In this document: piece by piece, positions 1-7,432 of the stretch
Layout: each line of letters starts with the position of its first letter
How positions within the stretch are numbered: the first letter of the stretch is position 1
Source of the DNA: Lentisphaeria bacterium
GTDB taxonomy: Bacteria > Verrucomicrobiota > Lentisphaeria > Oligosphaerales > Oligosphaeraceae
Assembly: GCA_016303095.1 (NCBI GenBank)
Contig: JAEDMH010000039.1
Location: 1 to 17,800 of the forward strand
Length of the DNA stretch: 17,800 nt
Direction of reading: 5' to 3'
Position numbers and translations under genes: made by a program
The notes under the pieces: generated by a model
Database searches by the model: none
What the model saw: only the letters and a program-made list of their open reading frames with translations
What the model was told of the DNA's origin: nothing

Positions 1-30
1 GCATCCTGTCCTCCTGTCATTGATGCTGTA

Positions 31-207
31 ATGTACATCCTCTCGCGTTCCTTTGTCAGCGTCATCTCAATTTATCCCCGAATAAATAGAGATGCCCAAA
101 ACTATCGATTCTCGGCAACCCTCCGCCGACTCCTCCCCGTCGCCGCCCCCGCCCTCCTGGGACTCCTCTTCCTGGGAACCGCCTGCACCCTCCGAAAACG
201 GGAATAG
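31..207 (+). CDS. Doubtful 58-residue lipoprotein-like ORF
   Basis: An ATG-started frame of 58 codons whose last 30 residues look like a lipoprotein signal peptide: basic LRR, then the hydrophobic run LLPVAAPALLGLLFLGTAC, a lipobox-like GTAC, and only six residues (TLRKRE) before the TAG stop. The 30 residues before it (MYILSRSFVSVISIYPRINR and onward) do not look like part of a signal peptide. The frame is also open to the left edge of the window, so this may be the tail of a longer or decayed gene. No Shine-Dalgarno sequence is visible. Entericidin-like mini-lipoproteins have this shape, but no family is recognised. It may be a chance frame. Confidence 0.25.
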   Translation: MYILSRSFVSVISIYPRINRDAQNYRFSATLRRLLPVAAPALLGLLFLGTACTLRKRE

Positions 208-280
208 ATGCTCTAGATGTTACATCCTAAGGAAAAAATCTAGAAATCCACTAGAGTCAAGAAATTGATAACAAAACACA
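208..280. other. AT-rich spacer with three CTAG sites
   Basis: This short spacer is AT-richer than its surroundings and contains three CTAG tetramers (in GCTCTAGATG, TCTAGAAATCC and ACTAGAGTC) within about 45 nt. The string CTAGAAATCC recurs at the start of the right-hand repeat region near 17388, so it may mark the edge of the repeat family. No gene or convincing promoter is seen. Confidence 0.35.
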
Positions 281-590
281 GGGGCGGGACGTGCGAGGTA
301 GCACGAACCGCCCCGACCTGCTCTCTGTGTGCCCGGCTTGCCGGGCCTTCCGTGGCTGACCTGTTTTGAATCTCCGTGCACCCCGTGTTTCCCCTCCGGG
401 GGTTGCGCTGACGCTTCACCCCCGTCGAAATCGGGCCTTCCACCCCTACGGGGTTCGGCTTCGGTTTTGGTCCTTGCCGGGGGTTGTGGTCGGCCCCTTG
501 GGCCTCCCTTCACCCCCGTCTAGCGATCCTCCCACCGCTATCGCGGTTCATGAGGATCCCCCCCTTACCCCTCAAAAAAACATCCCCCGA
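281..590 (+). repeat. Structured extragenic repeat, unit 1 (longest left copy)
   Basis: This is the fullest left copy of a three-unit array. Reading the plus strand, it holds a hairpin at 281-314 (GGGGCGG and CGTGC arms with a GA/AA internal loop), a second hairpin around CCCGGCTTGCCGGG, the marker GGGTTGCGCTG at 400-410, then a 94-bp module bounded by two copies of CTTCACCCCCGTC at 414-426 and 508-520, containing the hairpin ACCCCTACGGGGT. A nested hairpin at 525-558 and a run of seven A at 574-580 follow. Frames are open in several registers but share no codon pattern, so the unit is judged non-coding. Confidence 0.8.
525..558. other. Nested hairpin of the repeat, left copy 1
   Basis: Outer arms GATCCTC (525-531) and GAGGATC (552-558) enclose an inner stem ACCGC/GCGGT with loop TATC (534-547). 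The same element occurs at 738-771. The right flank has a version at 17560-17593 in which one inner G-C pair has become C-G, which suggests that pairing is conserved. Confidence 0.6.
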
Positions 591-804
591 GGCGGGACGT
601 GCGGGTAGCACGAACCGCACCGACCTGCTCTCTGTGTGCCCGGCTTGCCGGGCCTTCCGTGCCTGACCTGTTTTGAATCTCCGTGCACCCCGTGTTTCCC
701 CTCCGGGGGTTGCGCTGACGCTTCACCCCCGTCTAGCGATCCTCCCACCGCTATCGCGGTTCATGAGGATCCCCCCCTTCCCCCTCAAAAAAAACATCCC
801 CCGA
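591..804 (+). repeat. Structured extragenic repeat, unit 2 (94-bp module missing)
   Basis: This unit is nearly identical to unit 1 but lacks exactly the 94-bp module: its single CTTCACCCCCGTC at 721-733 is followed directly by TAGCGATCC, as after the second copy in unit 1. It begins with the same cruciform-like hairpin (592-618) and ends with eight A at 787-794 instead of seven. It fits a duplication of unit 1 followed by deletion between the 13-bp direct repeats, or the module being gained in unit 1. Confidence 0.8.
738..771. other. Nested hairpin of the repeat, left copy 2
   Basis: This is an exact second copy of the hairpin at 525-558: GATCCTC (738-744) pairs with GAGGATC (765-771) around the inner stem ACCGC/GCGGT. 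Confidence 0.6.
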
Positions 805-930
805 GGCGGGACGTGCGGGTAGCACGGACCGCCCTCTGTGCTCTCTGTGTGCCCGGCTTGCCGGGCCTTCCGTGCCTTCCGTGTTTCCCCTCCGTGCCCT
901 CCGTGTTTTGAATCTCCGTGCCCTCCGTGT
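805..930 (+). repeat. Structured extragenic repeat, unit 3 (truncated), with CCGTG cluster
   Basis: This unit starts with the conserved hairpin (805-833; arms GGCGG/CCGCC and CGTGC/GCACG, with a GA/GA internal loop) and the CCCGGCTTGCCGGG hairpin. It then runs into six TCCGTG boxes at 869-930. On the minus strand this reads as the CACGGAGGGCACGGAG type of short extragenic repeat seen in many Verrucomicrobiota, Planctomycetota and other phyla. On the minus strand the 805-833 hairpin is followed, ten bases later, by a run of eight T. That is too far for a classic intrinsic terminator but could still help to end lacZ transcription. Confidence 0.7.
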
Positions 931-954
931 TGAAGCGGCGGCGTGTGTATTGGG

Positions 955-3900
955 TTAAGGTCTTTGGAGTTGTCGGGCGAGTTTCATCCAGTCGGCCTGG
1001 GAGAGTCCGGCGGCATAGGGGAAGAGCCGGAAGGAGAGGCGATGGATGCCGGCATGGAGTCGGCATTCCTCCACCGTATCTTCTCCGCAGGAGCGGGTTC
1101 CCAGTCCCCGTTGGTGGAGATCCAGATTCAGGAAGGTTGTCTGTCTTGGGGTCAATTCATTTTGATGTCGTGCGGTGAAGAGATCCTCTGGGGCATACGG
1201 GAGAGCGGAGGCTTCCAATGTCATGCCCACGCCCACGGCCATGAGTCCCACCCTTCCATTTTCCAGGGCGACGGCCCGGATCTCGGTGTGATTTCCGGAC
1301 TCCTGGGGCTTCACATAGGGGAAGAGCTGTTGATCGACCCTTTGTTCGTAGTATCCCACGAGGCAACCCGTCTTTCTGTCCCAGTAGCTTTCCTGGGGGC
1401 CGTTTCCGAAGAAGCGGAGAGTTTGGAAACCGGAGGTCAAAGGCAGAGAGACGCCCAGGCGGGGCACATCCTCCAATTCCTGGGGCACCTGGAAGGTGAG
1501 ATTCACCTCCAGGGAGCCGTCCAGCCGGAAGTGGAGTTGTCGTTCCACGGTGAAGGACGCCTGGTTTTTTGCGGCATAGGAAGCCTGGCTATGCATAATC
1601 AGGGAGCCATCCTCCTGGAGGGCGCTGGAGGCCAGCTTTTCCCCTTTTTGGAGATGGAAGAGATCCCATTGATCCAGCCAAGTGTGGGCCATCCGCCAGG
1701 GATTTTGGATTTCGCTGAGGATGCCATCGTTGTCCACCAATCCCCGGACGAATTGTTCGGCGGCCATTCCCTGGAGGATTTTTTCTCCCCGGAAGAGCCA
1801 TTGATCGGGCATGGCCCCATCGGTGAAATGGACCAGGCTTTCTCCGTCATTGATGGTATTTTCGCTGAAGGCCAAGTGTCCGGCTGGCAGCGAGGGGAAC
1901 GTGTCCTGGGGCTTTTCGGGGATCTGGTTCGTGAGGCAGAACTGCTGGCATGCCACCACAGAGTTGGCGGGAGCCCAAGGCGTCTCCTCTTTCTGGACTC
2001 CCCGGATGGTCAGAAAGACCTCCTCTCCGGGAAGGCGGGAGAGCCCATCCAGGAGAGATTTCCCCAGGGTCACCGTACGGCACTCCCCGGGGCCCAGGCC
2101 GGCCGTGGCCTCCTCCGGCACGTTACCCTGCCGGAGGAGCTGTCCCTCCTTCTGGAGTTCCCAGGAGAAGGACAAATCATCCAGGGTGGTGAAATAGCGC
2201 CAATTGCTGAGGCGATATTCCTGGCCAGCGGGGGTTTGGGCCTGGAAATCGAAGGGGCGGGCCAAATGCTGGAACTCCTGGCAGGAGGGATGGGGCGTGC
2301 GGTCCGGAAGCACCATCCCGTTGATGCAGAAATTGCCATCGTTGGGCTGGTCGCCGAAATCTCCCCCGTAAGCCCAGTAGCCCTTCCCCTGGTCATCCGT
2401 CTTCCGCAACCCCTGATCCACCCAGTCCCAGATATATCCTCCCTGGAACCGGGGATACTTCCGGAAGAATTGGAAATACCGGTGGAGGCTGCCATTGGAA
2501 TTGCCCATGGCGTGGGTGTATTCGCAGGGAATGAAGGGACGGGACTCCACGGGCATATTGTCCCTGGCCCAGGCCTCCATGGACTCGAAGGAGGGATACA
2601 TGGGAGAGATCGTGTCGATCCAGGCCTCCCCGTCATGGGGCACGTAGAAGCCGTGTCCCCGTTCATCCAGGGTAATCTTGTCGGTCAGCTCGCAGTAGTG
2701 GACGCCCCGGGAAGGATCGTAGGCCTTCGTCCAGGCGGCCAGGGCGATGAAGTTCGCGCCTTGGCCGGACTCGTTGCCCAGAGACCATAAATGGATGCAG
2801 GGGAAGTTCTTATAAATGACAACCATGCGGCGCATCCGATCCATCATGGAGGGGAGCCAGCGGGGTTCGTCCGTCAGATGCTCGAAGTAGGCATGGCATT
2901 CGATATTCGCCTCGCTGATGACATAGAACCCCAGTTCGCTAGCCAAGGCGCAGAGCCGTTCGTCATTGGGATAGTGGCAAGTGCGGATGGCATTGAAATT
3001 CAGGGATTTCATCAGCAGGAGATCCTGCCGGATGCTTTGGGGCGTCACCGTCTTCCCCATTTTCTCGTCGAAATCGTGCCGATTCACCCCCAGGAACTTC
3101 ACGGGCTTTCCATTGATGAGGAGGCATCCCTCCTTTCGGCGGACGCTGCGGAAGCCCACCGTGGTTCCCGTGGCCTCCACCACCTGGTTCTGGGCATTCA
3201 CCAGGCAGACCGTCAGGCGATAGAGGGAGGGAGTTTCGGCGCTCCAGCGCTTCACCTGGGGGAAGGAGAAGGTCGCTTCCGCCAGGGGCTGGAGGCGTTC
3301 CTCCTTGGGATAGTGGTACATGTTGCCGTTCTCGAAGAAAGGCAGCTCCTTCGGGGTTTCCCAGAGGGGGGTCTCTCCGTCGTAAAGTTGGATGCGGAAG
3401 CGCCATCCCTGGGGGATGACGTGGGCCTTTCGGAAGGCGGCATCCAGCCGGAGGGTGAGAATGCCGGTGGATTCCGTCTCCTCGTCCAGGGTGGTCTGGG
3501 CGAAGACATCGGCGATGTAATTGGCGGGGGTGTATTGGAGATAGACATCCCGGATCAATCCGGCCATGCGCCAGTGGTCCTGGCATTCCAGGAAGGAGCC
3601 ATCGGACCACCGGAGAACCAGGACCGTCAGCTGGTTTCTCTGTCCCGGCTTCACGAAGTCGGTGATGTCAAACTCGCAGCTGGTGCGGGAATCCTTGGCC
3701 ATTCCCACACCCTGTCCGTTCACGTAGACGAAGCCGCAGGTCTCCATGCCTCCAAAATGAAGAACCAGCCGCTCCACCTTCTCCCGCACCAGGAACTCCC
3801 GGCGATAGACCCCGCAGGGATTTCGTTCTGCGGGCACCAGGGGCGGCGTATCCCCGAAGGGCATGGAGACATTCACATAGTGGGGATAGTCAAAGCCCTG

Positions 3901-4176
3901 GCACGTCCAGTTGCCCGGCACCTGAATGGGGGCCTCTCCCTCCCATTCCGCTCCCTCCAGCAGCGCCATGGGCACCTCCTCCGGACGGGAGAAGAGCCAG
4001 AAGCGCCACTGGCCATTCAGGCTTTCGATGGCGGGGCAGGCGAAGGGCTCCCAGCTTCCCTTCCGGGCTTCCTCCTCCGTGGTCCAGGAGAAGAGGGGGG
4101 AGCGACTGGGGAGCAGATTCACCTGGGGCACCATGGGGGATTCCCAAAGGCGCGTTGTCAAATCGAAGAGTCTCAT
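955..4176 (-). CDS. lacZ: Beta-galactosidase, glycoside hydrolase family 2 (LacZ type)
   Basis: This cytoplasmic enzyme hydrolyses terminal beta-D-galactosides such as lactose. It is 1073 residues long, against 1024 for E. coli LacZ. The N-terminus (RLWESPMVPQVNLLPSRSP) aligns with the E. coli start, which supports this ATG, and there is no signal peptide. The order is jelly-roll domain (about 50-220), Ig-like domain (to about 345), TIM barrel opening with NGKPVKFLGVNRHDFD (355-370), beta-sandwich and C-terminal domain. The acid/base Glu is E469 in SLGNESGQG; the nucleophile is E552 in PCEYTHAMGNS; GGDFGDQPND follows. Near the C-terminus GLGTRSCGEDT replaces the E. coli GIGGDDSW, so the Trp999 equivalent is absent, as in many non-enterobacterial members. 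The gene is last in the minus-strand unit, 42 nt after pyrF, behind a pyrimidine-rich leader with no clear Shine-Dalgarno. Confidence 0.96.
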   Translation of the reverse strand: MRLFDLTTRLWESPMVPQVNLLPSRSPLFSWTTEEEARKGSWEPFACPAIESLNGQWRFWLFSRPEEVPMALLEGAEWEGEAPIQVPGNWTCQGFDYPHYVNVSMPFGDTPPLVPAERNPCGVYRREFLVREKVERLVLHFGGMETCGFVYVNGQGVGMAKDSRTSCEFDITDFVKPGQRNQLTVLVLRWSDGSFLECQDHWRMAGLIRDVYLQYTPANYIADVFAQTTLDEETESTGILTLRLDAAFRKAHVIPQGWRFRIQLYDGETPLWETPKELPFFENGNMYHYPKEERLQPLAEATFSFPQVKRWSAETPSLYRLTVCLVNAQNQVVEATGTTVGFRSVRRKEGCLLINGKPVKFLGVNRHDFDEKMGKTVTPQSIRQDLLLMKSLNFNAIRTCHYPNDERLCALASELGFYVISEANIECHAYFEHLTDEPRWLPSMMDRMRRMVVIYKNFPCIHLWSLGNESGQGANFIALAAWTKAYDPSRGVHYCELTDKITLDERGHGFYVPHDGEAWIDTISPMYPSFESMEAWARDNMPVESRPFIPCEYTHAMGNSNGSLHRYFQFFRKYPRFQGGYIWDWVDQGLRKTDDQGKGYWAYGGDFGDQPNDGNFCINGMVLPDRTPHPSCQEFQHLARPFDFQAQTPAGQEYRLSNWRYFTTLDDLSFSWELQKEGQLLRQGNVPEEATAGLGPGECRTVTLGKSLLDGLSRLPGEEVFLTIRGVQKEETPWAPANSVVACQQFCLTNQIPEKPQDTFPSLPAGHLAFSENTINDGESLVHFTDGAMPDQWLFRGEKILQGMAAEQFVRGLVDNDGILSEIQNPWRMAHTWLDQWDLFHLQKGEKLASSALQEDGSLIMHSQASYAAKNQASFTVERQLHFRLDGSLEVNLTFQVPQELEDVPRLGVSLPLTSGFQTLRFFGNGPQESYWDRKTGCLVGYYEQRVDQQLFPYVKPQESGNHTEIRAVALENGRVGLMAVGVGMTLEASALPYAPEDLFTARHQNELTPRQTTFLNLDLHQRGLGTRSCGEDTVEECRLHAGIHRLSFRLFPYAAGLSQADWMKLARQLQRP

Positions 4177-4218
4177 GACGGGGTCGGAGTGCAGGAGAAG
4201 AGAGGAGGAGGGATGGGA

Positions 4219-4911
4219 CTAGGCCAGTTCCTGGAGGATTTTGGCGGCGGCTTCTGCGGGATCGGGAGCCGCCAGAATGGGGCGGCCCACCACAATGAAA
4301 TCGGCGCCCGCCTCCTGGGCCTGGCGGGGCGTCATGATCCGTTTCTGGTCCCCGGCCGCCGCCCCGGCGGGACGAATGCCCGGCACCACCGTCAAAAACT
4401 CCTCCCCCAATTCCTTCCGCAGGAGGGGGAGCTCCAGGGCGGAGCACACCACCCCGGAAAGCCCCGCCTGCCGGGCCAATTTCGCCAAACGCAACACCTG
4501 CTCCTGGGGAGAGGCATGCACCCCCACCGCCTCCAACTGGGCCTGATCCATGCTGGTGAGCACCGTCACGGCAATGACCCGGGCCCCCGTCTCCTTCATG
4601 GCCTGGGCGGCGGCTTCCAGCATGGCGGGGCCCCCGAAGGCATGGACATCGATGATGTCTCCGCCAATGAGGGCGCCGGAGCGGATGGCATTGGCCACGG
4701 TATTGGGGATATCGTGGTATTTCATATCCAGGAAGACCTTCTTCTTCCGGGCCTTGAGCTCCTGGAGCACCTGGGGGCCGTAGTGGGTGAAGAGCTGTTT
4801 GCCCACCTTATACCACTCCACCTGGGGGCCGATGCGGTCCACCATGGCCAGAGCCTGTGCCAGCTCCGGGAGATCCAGGGCGCTTATCAAGGTCGTCTTC
4901 TTGGTCATCAT
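4219..4911 (-). CDS. pyrF: Orotidine 5'-phosphate decarboxylase
   Basis: It decarboxylates OMP to UMP, the last step of de novo pyrimidine synthesis, in the cytoplasm. At 230 residues it has the usual length of the short bacterial (PyrF type 1) enzymes. The catalytic signature is DMKYHDIPNTV, with D62, K64 and D67 as the Asp-Lys-Asp array. D13 in SALDLP and K35 in WYKVG fit the other active-site positions, and VVPGIRPAG and FIVVGRPI near the end match the phosphate-binding loops. The ATG overlaps the stop of the upstream membrane gene (ATGA), so translation is probably coupled; a GGAG lies four bases before the start. The second codon is also Met, so the start could be 4908. Confidence 0.96.
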   Translation of the reverse strand: MMTKKTTLISALDLPELAQALAMVDRIGPQVEWYKVGKQLFTHYGPQVLQELKARKKKVFLDMKYHDIPNTVANAIRSGALIGGDIIDVHAFGGPAMLEAAAQAMKETGARVIAVTVLTSMDQAQLEAVGVHASPQEQVLRLAKLARQAGLSGVVCSALELPLLRKELGEEFLTVVPGIRPAGAAAGDQKRIMTPRQAQEAGADFIVVGRPILAAPDPAEAAAKILQELA

Positions 4912-5735
4912 TCGTCTCCGTTTGTTTCTGGTTCTTCAGGGGTCTCCGGGGAAAGGGGCTTTTCCTTCTGGGGCAGAGAGGGGAGAGCCGCTCCTCGGCG
5001 AAGGAAGCATCCCGCCAGCTGTCGGCTCCGCCGGTGGAGGGCAAGGCAAGTCAGGGCCATTCCCAGGGCATGGCAAAAGAGCATCGCCAAGGAGAAGACG
5101 AGCCAAGTATGCCGGAAGGGTTCTCCCACGAAAAAATAGAAGCCGAGATGGAAGGCTGCTGCTATGGCCATCAAGAACCCTTCCCCCGAATCCAAAGCGC
5201 AAAACAGAATCATGCCCGCAAACAAGCCGACCAAACACACACAGCTTAAGCCGCCCAGCAGCCTTCCAGGAATATTCAACAGCCCACGGCCAAGGGAATG
5301 ACGAGGAAACAGCCTCCCGTAATACAAAGACTTCCCCAGGAAAATCAAGGGGAAGCACACCACCCAGAGGGACGCAAAAACCACGGAATACACATAGCCC
5401 AAATCCCATCTATCGGTGTCCATCAGATAGTCGCCCCACAATCCGGTCAGCGCCTTCATGCTGAACCATCGGGGAGAGGAGGAGAATCCCAGGACGACGA
5501 GGGAGAGGAAGAGAAAGAGGTCGGGGATGGCCCGGAAGCGGCCAGGGCGGGAGAAGGGGCGGCACAGGATGAGATAAGAGAGGAAGAAGCAAAAAGAAGC
5601 CGCCTCTGGCCAATATCCCAAGGAGAAAGGGGGAGCCAGAGACGGCATGGATTGAACAAACAGGGACAATAGCAGGAGAGACAAGATAACAACTCCGACA
5701 AAATACAGAGTCAGAGAGAGGAGGCGTCTTGCCAT
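4908..5735 (-). CDS. Seven-helix integral membrane protein, unknown function
   Basis: The 275-residue protein is strongly hydrophobic, with about seven predicted membrane segments near residues 5-26, 43-59, 71-86, 114-137, 158-181, 185-204 and 209-234. The soluble tail is basic, then proline- and glutamate-rich (PETPEEPETNGDE). The frame could open at 5804, inside the upstream gene, but the first 23 residues would be Ser/Pro-rich and precede a typical MARRLLSL membrane-protein start, so 5735 was chosen. The gene lies 31 nt after the GcvH-like gene and overlaps pyrF by 4 nt. The leader is C/T-rich without Shine-Dalgarno. No family is recognised and no catalytic motif is seen. Confidence 0.8.
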   Translation of the reverse strand: MARRLLSLTLYFVGVVILSLLLLSLFVQSMPSLAPPFSLGYWPEAASFCFFLSYLILCRPFSRPGRFRAIPDLFLFLSLVVLGFSSSPRWFSMKALTGLWGDYLMDTDRWDLGYVYSVVFASLWVVCFPLIFLGKSLYYGRLFPRHSLGRGLLNIPGRLLGGLSCVCLVGLFAGMILFCALDSGEGFLMAIAAAFHLGFYFFVGEPFRHTWLVFSLAMLFCHALGMALTCLALHRRSRQLAGCFLRRGAALPSLPQKEKPLSPETPEEPETNGDE

Positions 5736-5766
5736 AGGTGGGGGATGGGGAGAAGGAGGGTTCTCG

Positions 5767-6204
5767 CTAGAGATCGTCCAGATGCTTGGCGTACTGATTG
5801 CCATCCATCAGCAAATTCAGTTCGTTGGGATCATCGTACTCCATCTTGAAGAGCCAAGCCTTCTTCCAATCCAGGTAGATTTGGGAGGGGTCGTCCAACA
5901 CGTCCCGGTTGACTTCCACCACTCTGCCTGTCAAGGGGCAGCGCAGGTGGCGGATGCGGTTGCGCACATGGAGATGGATGACCAGGGAATCCATGCCCAG
6001 TTCATCCCCTTCCATGGGAATGTCGATGCTGGCGATATCCGTCAGTTCCTCCGCCAGATAGTCGGTGATGCCCACCTTGGCGGTCTGGTCTTCCTTGTCG
6101 ACGCTGGCCCAGACATGATACCGGTTGAAGACAAAATCTCTCTTGGGATTTTCGGGATCCTTGCTGGGGTATTCAGGTTCTTTGCTGGGGTGTTCGGGGC
6201 TCAT
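5767..6204 (-). CDS. GcvH-like (glycine cleavage H protein fold) protein lacking the lipoyl lysine
   Basis: The 145-residue protein follows the GcvH pattern: RYHVWASVDKEDQTAKVGITDYLAEEL matches the H-protein segment with HEWL and VGIT, GDELGMDSL fits the strand before the lipoyl hairpin, CPLTGRVVEVN fits APVSGEIVAVN, and the tail has the usual W-(L/I)FK and ELN.LL pattern. The ESVKAASD hairpin that carries lipoyl-lysine is replaced by a longer loop, residues 72-88 (DSLVIHLHVRNRIRHLR), with Arg and His but no Lys. Lipoylation, and hence a glycine-cleavage role, is therefore unlikely. The N-terminal 22 residues are an added tail of E-x-P-S-K repeats encoded by 21-bp tandem DNA. A clear AAGGAG lies nine bases before the ATG. 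No gcvT or gcvP is nearby. Confidence 0.8.
   Translation of the reverse strand: MSPEHPSKEPEYPSKDPENPKRDFVFNRYHVWASVDKEDQTAKVGITDYLAEELTDIASIDIPMEGDELGMDSLVIHLHVRNRIRHLRCPLTGRVVEVNRDVLDDPSQIYLDWKKAWLFKMEYDDPNELNLLMDGNQYAKHLDDL
6145..6200 (-). repeat. 21-bp tandem repeat at the 5' end of the GcvH-like gene
   Basis: Nearly three imperfect 21-bp units encode the heptads EHPSKEP, EYPSKDP and ENPKRD at residues 4-23. The repeat is in frame and likely forms a flexible, charged tail. Copy number could vary between strains. Confidence 0.6.
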
Positions 6205-6449
6205 AGTATTCTACTCCTTAGATTCCCTGAGGGAAGACTCCCTTGGTTCCCTGGCCTTTCTTCTCCAGGAGGATGGGGAGGGAGAAAGGCGAGACCGAAG
6301 GGGAAGAGAGGGAACGTCGTGGATGGGTGGGGGAGAGCCGCCGGGGCGAAAAGAAGGGGTTGTCCTTGGGGGCGTCTCCGGAGGTTTCTCGTTGGTGTCC
6401 CCCTCCCTGTTCAGGTTCCCGAAAGGCGGGGGGTCTTTCTTGGGGGCGG
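6205..6449 (-). other. 245-nt spacer between mrp and the GcvH-like gene
   Basis: No independent gene is supported. On the minus strand the spacer is C/T-rich, and one frame offset from mrp is open from the mrp stop to a TAG that lies inside the GcvH-like leader, just after its AAGGAG. The first 40 codons of that frame end mostly in G or C, like real genes here, and would encode a Pro-rich tail (APKKDPPPFGNLNREGD...). This may be a displaced C-terminal extension of Mrp. No hairpin with a T-run is seen. Confidence 0.3.
6214..6219 (-). promoter_or_regulatory. Ribosome binding site of the GcvH-like gene
   Basis: AAGGAG on the minus strand, nine bases before the ATG. It is one of the few strong Shine-Dalgarno sequences in the window and fixes the start at 6204. 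Confidence 0.75.
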
Positions 6450-7319
6450 TCAGGACGGTTGAGGAAGAAGCGCATCCACCATGCTTTCAAAGGCCTTCGC
6501 CGTGGCGGAGGAGGCGTAGCGCTCCACAAAGGGTTCTCCTGCATCTCCCCCGGCGCAAACCTGGGGATCCAAAGGCAGACGCCCCAGGAAGGGAACCCCA
6601 TACTGCCGGGCCAATCCCTCTCCCGCCCCCTGGGAGAAAATCTCCACCCGCTCTCCGCAGTGGGGGCACACAAAGCCGCTCATGTTCTCCACAATGCCCA
6701 AAACGGGCAGGGAAAGCTGGGAAAGGAAATTCAGGGACTTGCTCACATCGGTGGCGGAAATCTGCTGGGGCGTGGTCACCAGAATGGCGCCATCGGCCTG
6801 GGGGAGAAGCTGGCAGGTGGAGAGGCATTCGTCGCCGGTGCCGGGAGGGGTGTCAATCACCAGGGCGTCCAAATCCCCCCAGGCCACATCCCCCAGGAGC
6901 TGGCGAATGATGCCGTGCTTCATGGCGCCCCGCCAAATCACCGCATGGTCGGTCTGGGGCAGCGTGAAGCCAATGGACATCACCTTCAGATTCAGGGAGC
7001 CCATCTCCACGGGAAGGAGCTTCTCCCCCTCCGCAAAGAGAGGGGCCCCCTCCAAGCCCAGCATCTTCGGAATGCTGGGACCATGAAAGTCCACGTCCAG
7101 CAACCCCGTGGCCCATCCCCGCAGAGAAAGACTGGCCGCCAAATTGGCCGCCACGGTGCTCTTGCCCACCCCGCCCTTCCCGGACATCACAAGGAAAATG
7201 TGACGAACCCCCTTCAGGTTCTCATGCACCGCCCGGGTATCGTCGTGGCACTTCCCGCCACAACTCTCGCAGTCGCCCCCGCTGGGACAATGGGGATGGT
7301 CGCTCTTGTTGCTCTCCAT
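6450..7319 (-). CDS. mrp: Mrp/NBP35-family iron-sulfur cluster carrier ATPase
   Basis: This is a P-loop ATPase of the Mrp/ApbC/Nbp35 family, which binds and delivers Fe-S clusters to apoproteins in the cytosol. The deviant Walker A is GKGGVGKST (47-55), followed by DVDFHGPSIPKMLG (75-88), IDTPPGTGDE (155-164) and TTPQQISATDV. The cluster-binding CPHC is at 218-221. It has 289 residues and lacks the N-terminal MIP18-like domain of E. coli Mrp. Instead the N-terminus has four Cys (C11, C17, C20, C24 in CPSGGDCESCGGKC), which recalls the N-terminal ferredoxin-like cluster of eukaryotic Nbp35. The gene is first in the minus-strand unit. Its leader is a T-rich tract without Shine-Dalgarno. Confidence 0.95.
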   Translation of the reverse strand: MESNKSDHPHCPSGGDCESCGGKCHDDTRAVHENLKGVRHIFLVMSGKGGVGKSTVAANLAASLSLRGWATGLLDVDFHGPSIPKMLGLEGAPLFAEGEKLLPVEMGSLNLKVMSIGFTLPQTDHAVIWRGAMKHGIIRQLLGDVAWGDLDALVIDTPPGTGDECLSTCQLLPQADGAILVTTPQQISATDVSKSLNFLSQLSLPVLGIVENMSGFVCPHCGERVEIFSQGAGEGLARQYGVPFLGRLPLDPQVCAGGDAGEPFVERYASSATAKAFESMVDALLPQPS

Positions 7320-7432
7320 AAACTAAAAGAAAAAGAAAAAGGTGGGACAGAAAAAAAAGGCTCCCGAAGATCCCCGCCCCCCCAGAAAAAAACATCCCCG
7401 CCCAGGGAATCCACAGAAAAAGTTTGCCGGCA

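Noticed and set aside
785..833. Intrinsic terminator for lacZ on the minus strand
   Set aside because: A hairpin and a T8 run exist but are ten bases apart, and the stem is interrupted by an internal loop; not a standard terminator.
220..911. Several overlapping short ORFs (Pro/Gly/Arg-rich) in the left repeat array
   Set aside because: All frames are open because stop codons are rare in this GC-rich DNA; frames differ between repeat copies, whereas the hairpins are kept. Not protein genes.
281..930. CRISPR array
   Set aside because: Units are long (126-310 bp) and differ by module loss; there are no short constant repeats with unique spacers and no cas genes.
943..5139. Two long plus-strand open frames (615 and 782 codons) opposite lacZ and pyrF
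   Set aside because: They lie antisense to genes with clear catalytic motifs. Their translations are Gly/His/Glu-rich with no domain, as expected from G/C-ending codons on the opposite strand.
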